DNA from: Megalobrama amblycephala
Taxonomy: Eukaryota; Chordata; Actinopteri; Cypriniformes; Xenocyprididae
Length of the DNA: 64,000 bases
Direction of reading: 5' to 3'
Assembly (NCBI RefSeq): GCF_018812025.1
Contig: NC_063044.1
Span: forward strand, 73,767,244-73,831,243
Position numbers and translations under genes: made by a program. Under the pieces are notes generated by a model, which was not told the DNA's origin, searched no databases, and worked only from the letters and a program-made list of their open reading frames with translations. Each line of letters begins with the position of its first letter. The first letter of the stretch is position 1. This document shows positions 1-11,367 of the stretch, piece by piece.

Positions 1-1060
1 TCTGCACGTGTCAAAAACACTTTCATTATTGATTAACCACTATATAGTTTATGGTGGTTTTACACACCGTGACGGCACCTTTTATGAACAAAAACAAATA
101 AAAATTATACGGAAGTGCGGCCACAGCTTCCTTTTCAAGTGAAATTAGCTCTCATCAACTACTAAAATCTTTTCTCATTTCAGTAATGTGTAAGAATGAA
201 TTTCATTAAGGTTGATGTTTTCAATAGTGTTTCTAAGAGGCTTTTCAATAATTATGGCCTATATGGCCTTCCTTACGATTGTACATTAGGATACTTTAAT
301 ATAAAGCTTACCAGAATTCAGTTAGCAATACTAGTAGATAAATAATATGTAGTGGAAACCACATATGTCCTGTGAAGCAAAGGGTACAGATGTGTCGTAA
401 CAGCCTACTAGAGATAGTTCACCCAAAAAAAGACAATTCTGTCATAATTTACCCACTTTAAATTCACGCTGCCCGTCAGTGTCGGTGGCAAACTAAGAGT
501 AAAATATAAATAGGAAATAGATGTGCACAAACAAACAATAGTATTACATACAGTGTACTTTTAGACAGACTGCTCTGCATATGAACCAGAACAGAGAACG
601 TTTACAGAATCACTCTATAAAAACACAATTTTTTCCAATCTTTATCAAGATAAATTGTTACCATACGTCATAATAAACTTACTGCACCATTCCACCAAAT
701 GATACATGAACACATTTATTTACATTACTAATTCTGACAACAACAACTCAAGATGGAAAATTGCTAAATTATTAATTTCGTAAATATCTTAAGTATTTTC
801 CTTGGCACTTTTTCCTTTAATCTGCTTGTGTTTTTAAAAGACTTTGTTTTCTTTATATTTTCTTTTCTGTGTTCTGTAAAGTTGTACAACATTGTGTGTT
901 TTAAAATTTGATGTACAAATAAACTGAAATTGAATTGTAGTATAAACTGCTTTGGATTAAAGCATCTGCCAAATGTGTAAATGTGAACTCAATTGCACTC
1001 TGACAGAACCTGAGTAAAGTAATAATTAACAAAGTTAAAAACAATAGTCAAAAAGTCAAT
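1..1060. other. AT-rich stretch without a gene
   Basis: No open frame of interest is visible on either strand. It holds a short piece of the common fish repeat beginning AGTTCACCCAAAAA near 416 and a SINE-like tail at about 943-985. The rest is unique-looking AT-rich DNA. Confidence 0.6.
943..985 (+). repeat. SINE 3' tail fragment
   Basis: The segment containing GCTTTGGATTAAAGCATCTG and then CCAAATG matches the 3' tail of the tRNA-derived SINE seen more completely at 48196-48353 (minus strand) and 49050-49190. Only the tail is present; the tRNA-like head with its A and B boxes is missing. Confidence 0.55.
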
Positions 1061-1690
1061 GTCAAGATTAAAACATAAGTTTGGTGCAAACAACAGAGTA
1101 TAAAAGACTGAGTTGATTTCCTCTTCAGATACTGATATGTCATTAAACCTCTGATGTCTAGAAGCCCAGAGCTGAAAACAAGAAGCCCACAGCTGACTAC
1201 ATGTTTAAAGTGTGATTATTGTATTTTAAACTTTAATGATGAAATTTTATTTGCCTTTACATTTTTGTTAATTATAAAAAGAAAAGTAAACATTTAAAAG
1301 AAATGTAACTGATTACAAAAACTACCGAAGCTTTGATTTATAGTGTTTTAAGACTTTGAATAAAAACACCACAGAGAAGTCTTCTGACCAAATTGTAAGC
1401 AATATAATTGAGGCCAGACTCAACTTTACCTAACCTGAGAATAATAAATAATAACGGTAAGGTTTTAAGATCAAAACACACACTGTGAAACAACAACTCA
1501 TATTATGGTACCATAAAACAATTTATTGTGAACTTTATCATAAGTGAACAAATCGTTTCCCAAAATCTAGGGCATTCTTGTATGGGAAAAGTTGTAAATC
1601 AGGTTAATAATTACATTTAATGTTTTTATATTCTATTTTTTTATACTAAACAGTGAAGTCCACTACATGGAGAAAAATCCTGGAATATTT
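1060..1690 (+). repeat. Duplicated block, copy A (upstream part)
   Basis: This stretch aligns by eye with 24748-25330: GAGTATAAAAGACTGA, AAGCCCAGAGCTGA, TAACCTGAGA and AAATCTAGGGCATTCTT occur in the same order in both. It is the upstream part of a duplication that also contains the C1q-like genes. Homology stops near 1640 and resumes near 4775, because copy A received a DIRS insertion and copy B carries an unrelated 650-bp stretch. Confidence 0.8.
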
Positions 1691-1989
1691 TCCTCAAAAA
1701 CCTCCATTTCCCTTTCAAGGGAATGAGACGTCGCGTCAAACACTTTGGGAACGCGTCGTGAAGCACATATGAAATCAGTCCAATGAGGTGACGGAATGTC
1801 ATAGGCGGGTGGCGTCACTGACCAGGAACTATTATCCCTACCCGAAAACCCGTTCATTCAGCTTCTGTGCCTTCAGCAAGTGCTACATGTGAAATCGTTT
1901 GTCCTATTTATTGTTGTCTGTCTACCAACACTATATTATTATGGCGAGCGAACAGCATTTCAGAAAGTGTGTTCATCCCTGCCTTTGTT

Positions 1990-3510
1990 TCATTACAGGG
2001 GGGAAATACACACCAGATGTGTGTTGTTTGTTTGGGAGTGCAGCATGCCCAGGCAGCTCTCAAGGGAGCTGCTTGTGAGCATTGTGATCTTCCCATGAGA
2101 ACGCTGCTCCTGCCGAGCCCTCTTTGAGGAGGGCGGCTCGGCTCGTGTTCCTCGCGGCTCGGGTCCCGCTTCTGACAAGGCAGACCGGCACCTGATGTCG
2201 TGGGGTTCGCAGATGGATCTAACAGAGGGGTTAGAGACGGGCACTGCCCTATCTCAGACCTCACCTGTTGGATCCAATGTTTCTATTCGGAGTCAGGAAG
2301 CACGCGCTGCGGTTTCTTCTGCTCCGGTTGAGGCAGCTGTACTGAGGACATCCAGTTCTGAGAAGTTGGCTGTTGTTAGTGTGGCAACAGGTGAAACTGA
2401 AGACTCGCCACTTCAGTCTCCTGCTAGTGAAGAGCTTGTGGAGGTGTTGACTCGTGCTGTGGCCAAGTTGAATGGCCAGCCGAGAAACAAGAGCTGCAAG
2501 TCAAGAGCAAATTAGATGAAAGATATTTACCATCTAGATCAGCTCAACCTCCACATTGCGGCTTACCGTTTTTTCCCGACCTCCACACCGAGGTGTCAAG
2601 GTCGTGGAAGAAGCCTGTCTCATACCGTATATATACACACCTCAAACATCTACATACAGCAGTGTGTTAGGTATGAGAAGGCACGGTTATGGAGCAATGC
2701 CAAGGGCAGAAGAGACGCTTGTGAGCCATCTCTCCCCTCAGTCTGTATCGTCCCTTAAAGCCCCGACTCTGCCCACCAAATCACTTAAAGCTACATACGC
2801 ACTGGTGAGCAAAGAGTACACGGCTGCAGGTCAGGCTGCGGCATGTCTGCATACTATGTCCATTTTGCAGGCATACCAAGCCGATCTGCTAAGAGACCTG
2901 GAGGAAAGTGAAGAAGTGGGGGCGGATGTCATCCAGGAGCTGCGTCAGTCAGCTGATTTAGCTCTCCGTGCCACCAAGGAGATGGCCAATTCTATCGGCC
3001 GGTCTATGGCAGCCCTAGTGGCCATGGAGAGGCACTTATGGTTGAATCTCACAGAGATAAAAGATAGAGATTCCTCCTGGATGCTCCGCTTAACCCTTCT
3101 GGCCTCTTCGGTGACTATCTCTACTGTCACCGAGAGATTTCTTGAATCAAAGAAACAAGCTGCAGCTCTACAGCAGTTCCTTTTCCGCCGAACCCAGGTC
3201 TCTGCAGCTGCTGGGCAGGAGCAGCCGAAGCAGAGTACGAGGTCCGCACACAGACAACACCAGAAGCAGAGCGTTGCTACCCGTACTCTCCCTCCGAGGA
3301 GCTGGGAGACGGGGCAACACTCACAGGTGAAGTCCTCGAAGGGCAAGACGGATCTGAGGACCGTCATTGCTGCTAAAAGAGCTTCGTCAAAGAATCCTGA
3401 CGCCAGAGGTATCAGGATCCTGAGGGTGGTCCCCTCTGAAGCCAAACAGCCTTCACCTCATTATACAGTGCCCGTCTGCCTTTTGGTGCCCTCAGGGGGG
3501 CGCAGCAGTT
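1990..3510 (+). pseudogene. DIRS gag-like protein, broken
   Basis: Three frame segments together resemble the gag of the element at 7567-9077. The first carries the cysteine motif CVVCLGVQHAQ (about 2020-2125). The second is acidic and Ser/Thr-rich (2195-2515). The third (2556-3510) shares the helical block with GQAAACLHTMSILQAYQA, then DLALRATKE and LVAMERHLWL, followed by a basic glutamine-rich tail. Gag is expected to bind element RNA. Frame changes and a stop near 2515 make it non-functional. The start is not decidable because the frame is broken. Confidence 0.65.
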
Positions 3511-3569
3511 CCCTTGGGTGACTCGCGCTTTCTGAGGCAGCCAAGCCAATTGTTCCCTGCCGGTGCGCT

Positions 3570-4385
3570 GCTTCAGGGCACTGTGCTGGCTGCCCAAAAT
3601 ACCCCAGAGGCTGGTTCCCTTAGTAGAATTTATGACAGAATGGAAATGTCTGTCAAACATATCACAGTGGGTCCTGCACACAATAGAAAAAGGGTATGCT
3701 GTTCAATTTAGAACATGGCCACCCCGATTCAATGGGGTTCTGCCCAAAGTGGTGGGCCCCGAGCAGGCTCTGGTGTTGGCACAAGAAGTAGAGATTCTGC
3801 TGCGAATGGAGGCTCTAGAAAGGGTCACTCCTCCCAGCAGGTGGTCAGGATTTTACAGCCGGTACTTCATTGCTCCAAAAAAAGATGGGGGGTTGTGTCC
3901 GATTTTAGATCTACGTCAGCTAATTCGAACGGTAGCAAAGCTCAAGTTCAAGATGCTCACAATCAAACACATCGTGTCACAAATCAGGTCCGAGGACTGG
4001 TTTGTCACGATAGATCTAAAAGACGCATACTTCCATGAATCTATCCTCCCACAACACAGGAAGTTCCTGAGGTTTGCTTTTGGGGGCGAAACATACCAAT
4101 ATCGGGTTCTTCCCTTCGGCCTAGCACTGTCACCCTGCACCTTCACTAAATGTGTAGATGCAGCTCTGACGAATTGTGAATGCAGGGCATCCGCATCTTA
4201 AACTACATCACAGACTGGTCGATTCTGGCTTAATCAGAGCAGATGGCGGTTCAACATTGAGATGTTGTTCTCGCCCATATGAAAAAGTTGGGGTTGAGGC
4301 TAGACTTGAAGAAAAGTGTGCTTTCTCCTGCTCAGAGAACCACTTATCTAGGAGTGGTACAACACAGTGGTGGTCTTGTACATAA
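3570..4385 (+). pseudogene. DIRS reverse transcriptase fragment
   Basis: The frame at 3563-4201 carries the RT fingers and palm of DIRS elements: FYSRYFIAPKKDGG, VTIDLKDAYFHESILP (first catalytic Asp in the DLKDAYF motif) and YRVLPFGLALSP. Shortly after, in another frame, the active-site box reads YITDW where the sister element has YLDDW, so one catalytic aspartate is replaced by Thr. Further stops follow at about 4230-4260. RNase H is missing. This is a decayed copy; it would normally copy element RNA into DNA in a cytoplasmic or nuclear particle. Confidence 0.75.
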
Positions 4386-4509
4386 ATCATCAGGGGGTAT
4401 AAGTGTAATTGAAGTATAAGTGCGAGACATCACTTCTGCTGTCAGAGCGCAATCAGACCTCACTAACCGAATGCTGAACGCAGTTGGACATAGTGGTGTT
4501 TTAAAGGTA

Positions 4510-4775
4510 AAAAATGATATAAATACTGTTCGGTTTCTTGCACAAAGTGATCTTTTCGTGTCTTAGGACATCAATGTGTTGTCACGAGCCACAGGGTTTA
4601 ATTTGGATTTTTCTATGCAAGTTTTATGTACTCTTATAGACAAAGTTTCCAATTACATGCATTATAAGACTGACAGACGGCAACGGGTGGAGTTACAAAT
4701 TTTATATATACTAAATATACAAATATATACAAATTTATATATACTAAAAATCTCCAACAAGTTTGAGTCCAAATT
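4510..4775. other. Unassigned segment between DIRS relic and C1q promoter
   Basis: The stretch is AT-rich, with short runs of alternating TATA-rich sequence at 4700-4745. It has no counterpart in copy B of the duplication and I recognise no element in it. Confidence 0.4.
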
Positions 4776-4934
4776 ATTTTCTGTTGAGATCAACATAGTT
4801 CCACAAATGATGTGAACAGAGATAAACATCTACTGAACCTGGAACAACTCTTAATTATGATTAACATTTAACTTGAACTACTTATTTATCTGAAGCAATA
4901 TAAATCAAGTACAAAAGACAGTAAATTAGGACAC

Positions 4935-4943
4935 TATAAAAAG
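4935..4943 (+). promoter_or_regulatory. TATA box of C1q-like gene A
   Basis: TATAAAAAG lies 66 bp before the ATG at 5001. The paralogue has TATAAAAG at 26151 at the same distance, within a conserved promoter block, which supports its use. Confidence 0.6.
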
Positions 4944-5218
4944 AACATGAGAGGTTGTGAGGATGACAGAGCAAGAGCTGGAAACAAACATCAGTGAAGA
5001 ATGAAGGCTTTAGAATGTATACTGCTGCTGTTGGAAACCTTTGTGTTTGTCGTCCAGCAGCAGGTAGATGGAGGACTCAATGAGAATGAGATCAGTCAAC
5101 AGATCAGCTCTGAGGACGGAAGACAGAATCCACCTCAAACAGACACTTTGAGAGCTGAAGCTTCAAATGACAGACAACAATACTGTGATCTGGGCATCCC
5201 TGACATCCATGCAGCACT

Positions 5219-5560
5219 GAGAGAACTGACCGCCACCGTTACAGAGCAGAAAGAAAAGAACAGAGAACTGACCGCCACTGTTACAGAGCAGAAAGGAAAC
5301 ATCAGAGAACTGACCGCCACCGTTACAGAGCAGAAAGGAAACATCAGAGAACTGACCGCCACCGTTACAGAGCAGAAAGAAAACATCAGAGAACTGACCG
5401 CCACTGTTACAGAGCAGAAAGAAAACATCAGAGAACTGACCGCCACCGTTACAGAGCAGAAATGACACATCAGAGAACTGACCGCCACCGTTACAGAGCA
5501 GAAAGAAAAGAACAGAGAACTGACCGCCACCGTTACAGAGCAGAAAGAAAACATCAGAGA
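5219..5560 (+). repeat. 42-bp coding minisatellite, 8 units
   Basis: The unit AGAGAACTGACCGCCACCGT followed by TACAGAGCAGAAAGAAAACATC is repeated eight times in frame, giving a 14-residue coiled-coil unit. Gene B has only two units at the same place. Variants (KGNI, KENI, KEKN) alternate, as expected from unequal exchange. Confidence 0.95.
5463..5465 (+). other. Premature stop in C1q-like gene A
   Basis: The sixth repeat unit reads AAA TGA CAC ATC where its neighbours read AAA GGA/GAA AAC ATC. The frame is otherwise open up to the exon 1 donor at 5593. Confidence 0.85.
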
Positions 5561-6187
5561 ACTGAGGGAAGAGCTGAAGAAGAAAAATGAAGGTACTTCT
5601 CCAAACATTCACTCTTTTATCAATGATCCTCAAAGTAAAACACCAATGCAATACATTGAATAGTGTAAATGTTAGTGTAAAGTTGAGTGTATACTGTGTG
5701 AATTGTGTTATCTATTACAATAATCAGTGTAAATGTCATTTAACAGAATCTTTATTCCTTCACAGAAATTTCAAATCTTACTCTGAGTCAAGTGGAGTTG
5801 AGAAAGGAAAATAGAGGTGAAAGTGTGCTTGAATGATGTTAAATTCAGTGTATTCATTCTCAGTGTAATACAGTAATATATCACAATATTGTTTGTTTTT
5901 CAATAACAGACAGAGAAATAGCTTTTTCAGCTTCACTGATGGAATCTGGCGGTGGATATATTGGTCCTTTTACCACTGAAATCACACTAACCTACAGGAA
6001 CGTCTTCACAAACATAGGGAACGCCTACAACCCAATTACAGGTAATTATCAATGAAATGGAGTCATAAAACTCAGTTTATAGTAATGAAAACCTTCAGCT
6101 CCATTCAGACCTCTCTGCAGTTGTGTAATGTGTTTAAGAGAATTAAATTATCTGCCATCTTTCAAAACTATTACACAGTGTGTTTGA

Positions 6188-6996
6188 TAATGGACTACTT
6201 GCACTGAGCTTTGTGACACTTCTATTTTGAAATACAAGTACAACTCATTTATCTCCACTTAGGTATATTTTCAGTGTCATCTAGTCACTAACTTTACTAA
6301 ACGGCACGTAAAATATATTAGACATAAAAGATTTAAAAATCAGAGACAGGAGAAGATATATTCTGATGATTACTGTGTTACAGATTTTCCAAACTCAATC
6401 AAACCTGAAGTTTTAATCAACTCAAGTCAATCTGAGAGAGCAGCAGCTGTTAAACACACATGATTATTTCAGCACAGGGTGTCAGTGCTCATCTAAACTA
6501 GTGACTGTGATGCTGAAGTGTGCGAGACCAGATGAATATGAACCTTTATTTATTTGAATTAAATAGTTTAATCACTATTTTGTGTTATTTTTTCATTCTT
6601 TAATTTTTTAAAAGACTGGAGTAAGAGCACCAGCGCAATCCTTTTATCAGTCAAGTTTAAAAATGTGAATTCAGCAGGTATGAAATATGATCAGTAAGAG
6701 AAAAACACTGTTAATGAGAAGACGAGCACTGGACTGCTGCAGGTTAGTGAGGAAATATATTGATTTATTATTCAGAATGCACAGCTGGAAAGAAAATATG
6801 TTTATATGAACATTTCAGCAGGTTCAAGATAATTCATGTGAACTCAGAGAACAACATTCATTGTTTTAATCAACTGACAGACATAAAACAGTAATAATCT
6901 GCGTTCTCATGTATGAAGGTGCGCTGAACACTGTTACTGGAAACTCCTGAACTGTGATAGGGAGAACGAGGAAGTAGTTGTGCAAGTAGTCCATTA
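6188..6996. mobile_element. Non-autonomous TIR element in intron 3 of gene A
   Basis: Perfect 17-bp inverted ends, TAATGGACTACTTGCAC at 6188-6204 and its reverse complement at 6980-6996, bracket DNA that is missing from the same intron of gene B. The gene B site reads GTTTGGTAATTGAGC, so a TA target duplication (Tc1/mariner-like) is the simplest reading. The interior has no long frame. Superfamily assignment is inference. Confidence 0.75.
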
Positions 6997-7057
6997 AGAA
7001 ATCATACAGGAAACAGCTGATTCTGAATCTCTTGTTCCCTTTCAGTCGGTCACGTTC

Positions 7058-7221
7058 GACGTACGTCAGTAGTGACCGACGAATTGGGATATCGCTTAGA
7101 GAGCCCTATCAGCTTCGTGTGAACTAAAACAAGCCAATGGAATTGGCGTGCGATATTTGCATAATGCGCACCGCCCCCGACAGGTGTATATAAATAGGAA
7201 GCGGATGCAATCGCACTCTGT
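7058..7221 (+). repeat. DIRS left inverted terminal repeat
   Basis: These 164 bp are essentially the exact reverse complement of 12466-12629. Both begin at GACGTACGTCAGTAGTGACC and end at CGCACTCTGT. The near identity indicates a young insertion. Confidence 0.95.
7187..7196 (+). promoter_or_regulatory. TATA-like box in DIRS terminal repeat
   Basis: TATATAAATA lies inside the terminal repeat, facing gag. The right repeat carries the inverted copy, so a matching promoter would also point inward from the other end. Confidence 0.45.
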
Positions 7222-7566
7222 CTTTCGCTTCGGAGCCATACACTGGTGTCTGCTTCAAAAGACTCTTTCTTGAAAAAGAAAAAACTAAAACTGCCTCAGA
7301 AGAGGACTGACAGCGAGCTGTTTTGTGTTGGTTGTGAGGGCACTCCAGCGAGGTCGCGAGTTTCCGAGGAGCCGAGCTATAAGCTCTCAACTGCTGTTTT
7401 AACAGCAAACACTACCTAAGAACTGTGTGTGTTGCGATTTGGGCCGGTTCCTCGGTGTGTTCAGGGAGTGGTGTACCTGGCACATCGCGTCACTCCCTGT
7501 GTGCTTCAGCACGAGTGAGCTGACTATTCCCCTTCTAAAAGAGCTTTACAGACGAACCCTGACAAT

Positions 7567-9077
7567 ATGTCATTTCGTCTGTGCGTTAATGGGTGCGGTC
7601 GTTCCCTGGTCCCCGCTGATGGGCACAATCGCTGCATCTCGTGTTTGGGCGTTCAGCACGCTGAAGCAGCTTTTGTGGATGGTTCATATTCCCATTGCGG
7701 GAATATGACTATCGCGGTGCTGAGGTCTCGACTCTCCTTCCTGAAGTCTCAGGAAGCGGGGGTCCCCTCCCCTATGCCCCGTTCGTCCGTTTTTTCCGGC
7801 CCCGGCCGGAATGACGGTTCGGCGGTGTATAGGAAGGGCGACCTGAGGATCACGGTCAGGGCTTCCCCGCTGAGCGGAAACGCTCCACGGGTCCCTGCCG
7901 CCTCATCAGCACCGCAACCCATCGTGCCACCGTTGGTTTCCGCTGGGCCCTCTACGGACTGTCCAGCCGTTACCTTTGGTGCGCCGGCGGCGGAGCGGAT
8001 GTCGATCTCTGCATCGGAAGGTGAGCCAGAGTCCTCGGGGGAGGAAGATCCGGACGCGCTGCCGCCCTCTGGGACGGTAGCGTTGCCCGAGTCGGATCCC
8101 GAGTTGACGGCTGTGCTTTCCCGGGCCGCCTTGTGTGTCGGGCTCGAGTGGAACCCTCCACCCTGTCCCGGCCCATCTCGGTTGGATGATTGGTACTTGG
8201 GGGGGGTCGCGCTGGTCAGGTCCAGCGTCCCGCCCCAATGCCATTCTTCCCGGAAGTGCACGGCGAGGTGACCAGGTCTTGGCAAACACCGTATAGTGTT
8301 CGTGCGAGGCCCGGACCCTCGTCCGCCTTCACCTCCCTGGACGGCGGGGAAGCCAGGGGGTACGCGAGGATCCCGCCAGTCGAGCGGTCTGTTGCGATGC
8401 AGCTGTGTCCAACGGCCACTGGCTGGCGTGGTGAGCCGCGTCTCCCGTCCCGGGCCTGTAAGTTCTCAGCCGGTCTGACTGAGAAGGCTTACAGCTCCTG
8501 TGGGCAGGCTGCCTCCGCCCTGCACGCGATGGCCCTTTTGCAGGTTTACCAGGCAAAAGCGCTGTCGGAGATGCCCCAGGAAGGGCCTGACCAACAACTG
8601 CTTGGGGAGCTGCGCGCTGCCACTGACCTTGCCCTCCGGGCAACGAAGGTGACAGCTCGCGCCGTTGGTCATGCGATGTCTACCTTGGTAGTCCAGCAAC
8701 GCCATCTCTGGCTGACCCTGGCGGACATGCGGGAAGCCGACAAACAGCGGTTCCTGAATTCCCCCGTGTCCCCGGTCGGCCTTTTCGGCGACGCGGTGGA
8801 GAGCTTCGCCCAACAGTTCTCCGCTGCACAGAAGCAGGCTGAGGCCATCAGTCACGTCATGCCACGGCGGTCCGCTGCTGCCTCCACCCAACCGCCTGTG
8901 GCTCAGCCTCAGCCTGCTCGTCGCCGAGGGCGCCCGTCTGCATCGTCCTCCGCCCCTGCTAAGTCGGCAAAGCAGCAGTCTACACCAGCCAAACAGCAGG
9001 GTGCCGGTCGCGGACGTGGTGCCCAGCCCGTCTCAGCTAAGCCAGGTGGCAAACGAAAAAAGAAGTCACGGCCCTGA
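7567..9077 (+). pseudogene. DIRS gag-like protein (one frameshift)
   Basis: The frame starts MSFRLCVNGCGRSLVPADGH and has Cys/His spacing suggestive of a small zinc knuckle (CVNGCG...CISCLGVQH...CGNM). It continues through a Pro/Ser-rich acidic region to RLDDWYLG, where a run of eight G (8199-8206) breaks the frame. Reading resumes in another frame at GGRAGQVQRPAPMPF and runs through the conserved helical block (CGQAASALHAMALLQVYQA, DLALRATK, LVVQQRHLWL) to a basic Lys-rich tail ending at 9077. It is expected to bind element RNA and form particles. The break is a one-base length change in a homopolymer, so it may be either a real mutation or an assembly error. Confidence 0.75.
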
Positions 9078-9278
9078 GACGGGCAACCTGGAGGGGAAGG
9101 TTCCTGCTCTTCGGGAGAGTTTTCCACCTTCTCTCCCACCCCCGGAGGAGGGCCGGGGGGAATTTGTGATGTCTGTCTATCCACCGCCGCTGGCTCCCCG
9201 GAGTCCAGCGGTACCCACTTTTTCACAAAAAGAGCAGTTTCCTCAAACTCCAGGTCACAACAGGGTGCGTCTGCCAGT

Positions 9279-11367
9279 GTGCCAGGCCCCGCCTCGCCAC
9301 TCGCAGCCCCTCCCATTCCGCCATCAGGTGGCAGTGTGTTGGTGCAGGCCGCGTCCCGTGCGCCGTCTCCCATACGCACTGCTGCCTCGCAGAGTCCGAC
9401 CACACTCCGGGCCGCTCCCATGCCGTCCGAGTCGGGTCCCACTCTGCCTTGCTGCCCCACCCCCGGTGCGTCTGTGGTGCCTTTGGTCCCGCTGGCTCGG
9501 AGTCTGGAGGCGTGGATCACGCTTTCCAGCCCGTCCCGCTGGCTCATTCGCACTATCAGACTCGACTATGCGATTCAGTTCGCCCGGCGTCCCCGGTCTT
9601 CAGGGGTGTCCACTTCACTCAGGTGTCGTTGGACAGTGCACCTGTTCTCCGGGCGGAGATTGCTGTCCTGCTGGCGAAGGATGCAATCGAGCCGGTCCCT
9701 CCGGCAGATATGAAGTCGGGGTTCTACAGCCCCTACTTCATTGTACCAAAAAAGGGTGGTGGGCTACGGCCAATCCTGGATCTGTGCGTCCTGAACCGGT
9801 ATCTTCACAGGATGCCGTTCAAGATGCTCACGCAGAAGCGCATTTTCGAATGCGTCCGTCCCCGGGATTGGTTTGCAGCAATCGACCTGAAGGACGCGTA
9901 CTTTCATGTCTCGATTCTGCCTCGACACAGACCCTTCCTACGGTTTGCGTTCGAGGGTCGGGCATATCAGTACAAGGTCCTACCCTTCGGGCTGGCCCTG
10001 TCCCCCGCGTCTTTACGAAGGTTGCGGAGGCGGCCATTGTTCCCCTCAAGGAACAGGGCGTTCGTATTCTCAACTACCTCGACGACTGGCTGATCCTGGC
10101 CAGCTCGCGAGAGCAGTTGTGCGAACACAGGGACATGGTTTTAGCTCACCTCAGCCGGTTGGGTCTTCGGGTCAACTGGGACAAGAGCAAACTCGCCCCC
10201 GGGCAGAGGATCTCTTATCTCGGTCTCGAGCTAGACTCGGTCGCACGGACTGCGCGTCTCACCGAGGCGCGCGTCCAGTCGGTGTTGAACTGCCTGAGCT
10301 CGCTCAAGCGCAGGACAGCGGCCCCACTGAAAGACTTTCAGAGGCTCCTGGGGCATATGGCATCTGCAGCCGCGGTCACGCCGCTCGGATTGCTCCATAT
10401 GAGGCCGCTTCAACACTGGCTACACGGCCGGGTCCCGAGATGGGCGTGGCGGCGCGGCACGCTCCGTGTCCCCGTGACACCGACCTGCCGTCGCGCCCTT
10501 GTCCGGTGGTCGGACCCTTCGTTCCTGCGGGCCGGAGTACCCCTCGAACAAGTGTCCAGGCATGCTGTGGTCTCCACAGATGCCTCTGCCACGGGATGGG
10601 GGGCCACGTACAACGGGCATGCAGTCTCGGGCCTTTGGACGGGGCCTCAGCTGCATTGGCATATCAATTGCCTCGAGTTGCTAGCAGTACGTCTTGCTCT
10701 GGCCCGCTTCAAGGAGCTGCTGTCAGACAAGCACGTGCTGGTCCGCTCGGACAGCACTGCGACCGTTGCGTACATCAACCGTCAAGGTGGTCTACGCTCC
10801 CGTCGCATGTCGCAGCTCGCCCGCCATCTCTTGTTGTGGAGTCAGAAGCATCTGAGGTCCCTTCGGGCCACTCATGTCCCAGGTGTGCTCAACCGTGCAG
10901 CCGACGAGCTGTCACGGCAGCCTCCACTTGCGGGCGAGTGGCGGCTCCACCCCCAGGCGGTTCAGCTGATTTGGTAGCAATTCGACGAGGCTCAGATAGA
11001 CCTGTTTGCCTCCCCGGAAACTGCCCACTGCCAGTGGTTCTATTCCCTGACCGGCGGCACGCTCGGCTCGGATGCCCTGGCACACAGCTGGCCCCAGGGT
11101 CTGCGCAAATATGCGTTTCCCCCAGTGAGCCTTCTCGCACAACTCTTGTGCAAGGTCAGGGAGGACGGGGAGCAGGTTCTGCTAGTGGCTCCGTATTGGC
11201 CCACTCGGACCTGGTTCTCAGACCTCATCCTCCTCGCGACAGCTCCTCCCTGGCCGATCCCTCTGAGGAAGGATCTTCTGACTCAGAGACAGGGCACCCT
11301 GTGGCACCCGCGTCCCGATCTGTGGAACCTCCACGTGTGGTCCCTGGACGGGATGCGGAGGTTCTGA
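9279..11367 (+). pseudogene. DIRS pol: reverse transcriptase and RNase H, broken
   Basis: The RT region reads through three frames: LARSLEAWITL up to about 9595, then GFYSPYFIVPKKGGG and AAIDLKDAYFHVSILP up to a C-run at 10002-10006, then FTKVAEAAIVPL with the active-site box NYLDDWLILA. RNase H follows with acidic residues in VVSTDASATGWG, NCLELLAV, LVRSDST and AADELSR. A TAG stop (10975-10977) separates this from a conserved C-terminal tail in the same frame (DLFASPETAHC ... VAPYWPTRTWFSDL) ending at 11367. The catalytic residues themselves are intact, but the protein is not continuous. Two shifts and one stop separate it from a working enzyme. Confidence 0.8.

Larger units (their letters stand above)
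1707..4500 (+). mobile_element. Degraded DIRS-type retroelement (older copy)
   Basis: This is a tyrosine-recombinase-type (DIRS order) retroelement relic with gag-like and reverse-transcriptase pieces in the same order as the better copy at 7037-12678. The left end is marked by CCCTTTCAAGGG followed by GAGACGTCGCGTC. The RNase H and recombinase portions are absent, so the right part is deleted; the exact right edge is uncertain (4470-4510). It is clearly older and belongs to a different subfamily from the second element. Confidence 0.75.
5001..6041 (+). pseudogene. C1q-like gene A, exons 1-3 (interrupted)
   Basis: Exons by homology to gene B and GT-AG signals are 5001-5592, 5766-5816 and 5910-6041, with exon 4 at 12690-12976; all introns are phase 1. 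Exon 1 encodes a signal peptide ([18 protein letters not shown]), a polar region, and then a coiled coil made of eight 14-residue units of the type [14 protein letters not shown]. Exon 3 starts the C1q domain (EIAFSASLME, then [11 protein letters not shown]). C1q-domain proteins are secreted trimers that act as pattern-recognition or signalling ligands. The sixth unit contains an in-frame TGA (5463-5465), so the full reading frame would lose the C1q domain. Intron 3 has grown from about 200 bp to about 6.6 kb by two insertions. It is probably a pseudogene; a short coiled-coil product cannot be excluded. Confidence 0.8.
4775..6187 (+). repeat. Duplicated block, copy A (gene part)
   Basis: This aligns with 25985-27145. 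Promoter, exon 1, intron 1, exon 2, intron 2, exon 3 and the start of intron 3 are nearly identical between the two copies. Divergence is low even in the introns, so the duplication (or later gene conversion) is recent. Confidence 0.9.

Noticed and set aside
5219..5560. Regular 42-bp repeats suggestive of an array such as CRISPR
   Set aside because: There are no unique spacers; the repeats are contiguous, in frame and coding, and the genome is a vertebrate.
5135..5651. Minus-strand frames of about 160 codons over the C1q repeat
   Set aside because: Antisense of a 42-bp repeat; open only because the repeat lacks antisense stops.
7749..9553. Several minus-strand frames over DIRS gag
   Set aside because: GC-rich shadow frames without domains.
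9906..11250. Long plus-strand frame overlapping DIRS pol
   Set aside because: It is a shadow of pol in another frame; only its 3' part (from about 11250) has recombinase similarity.
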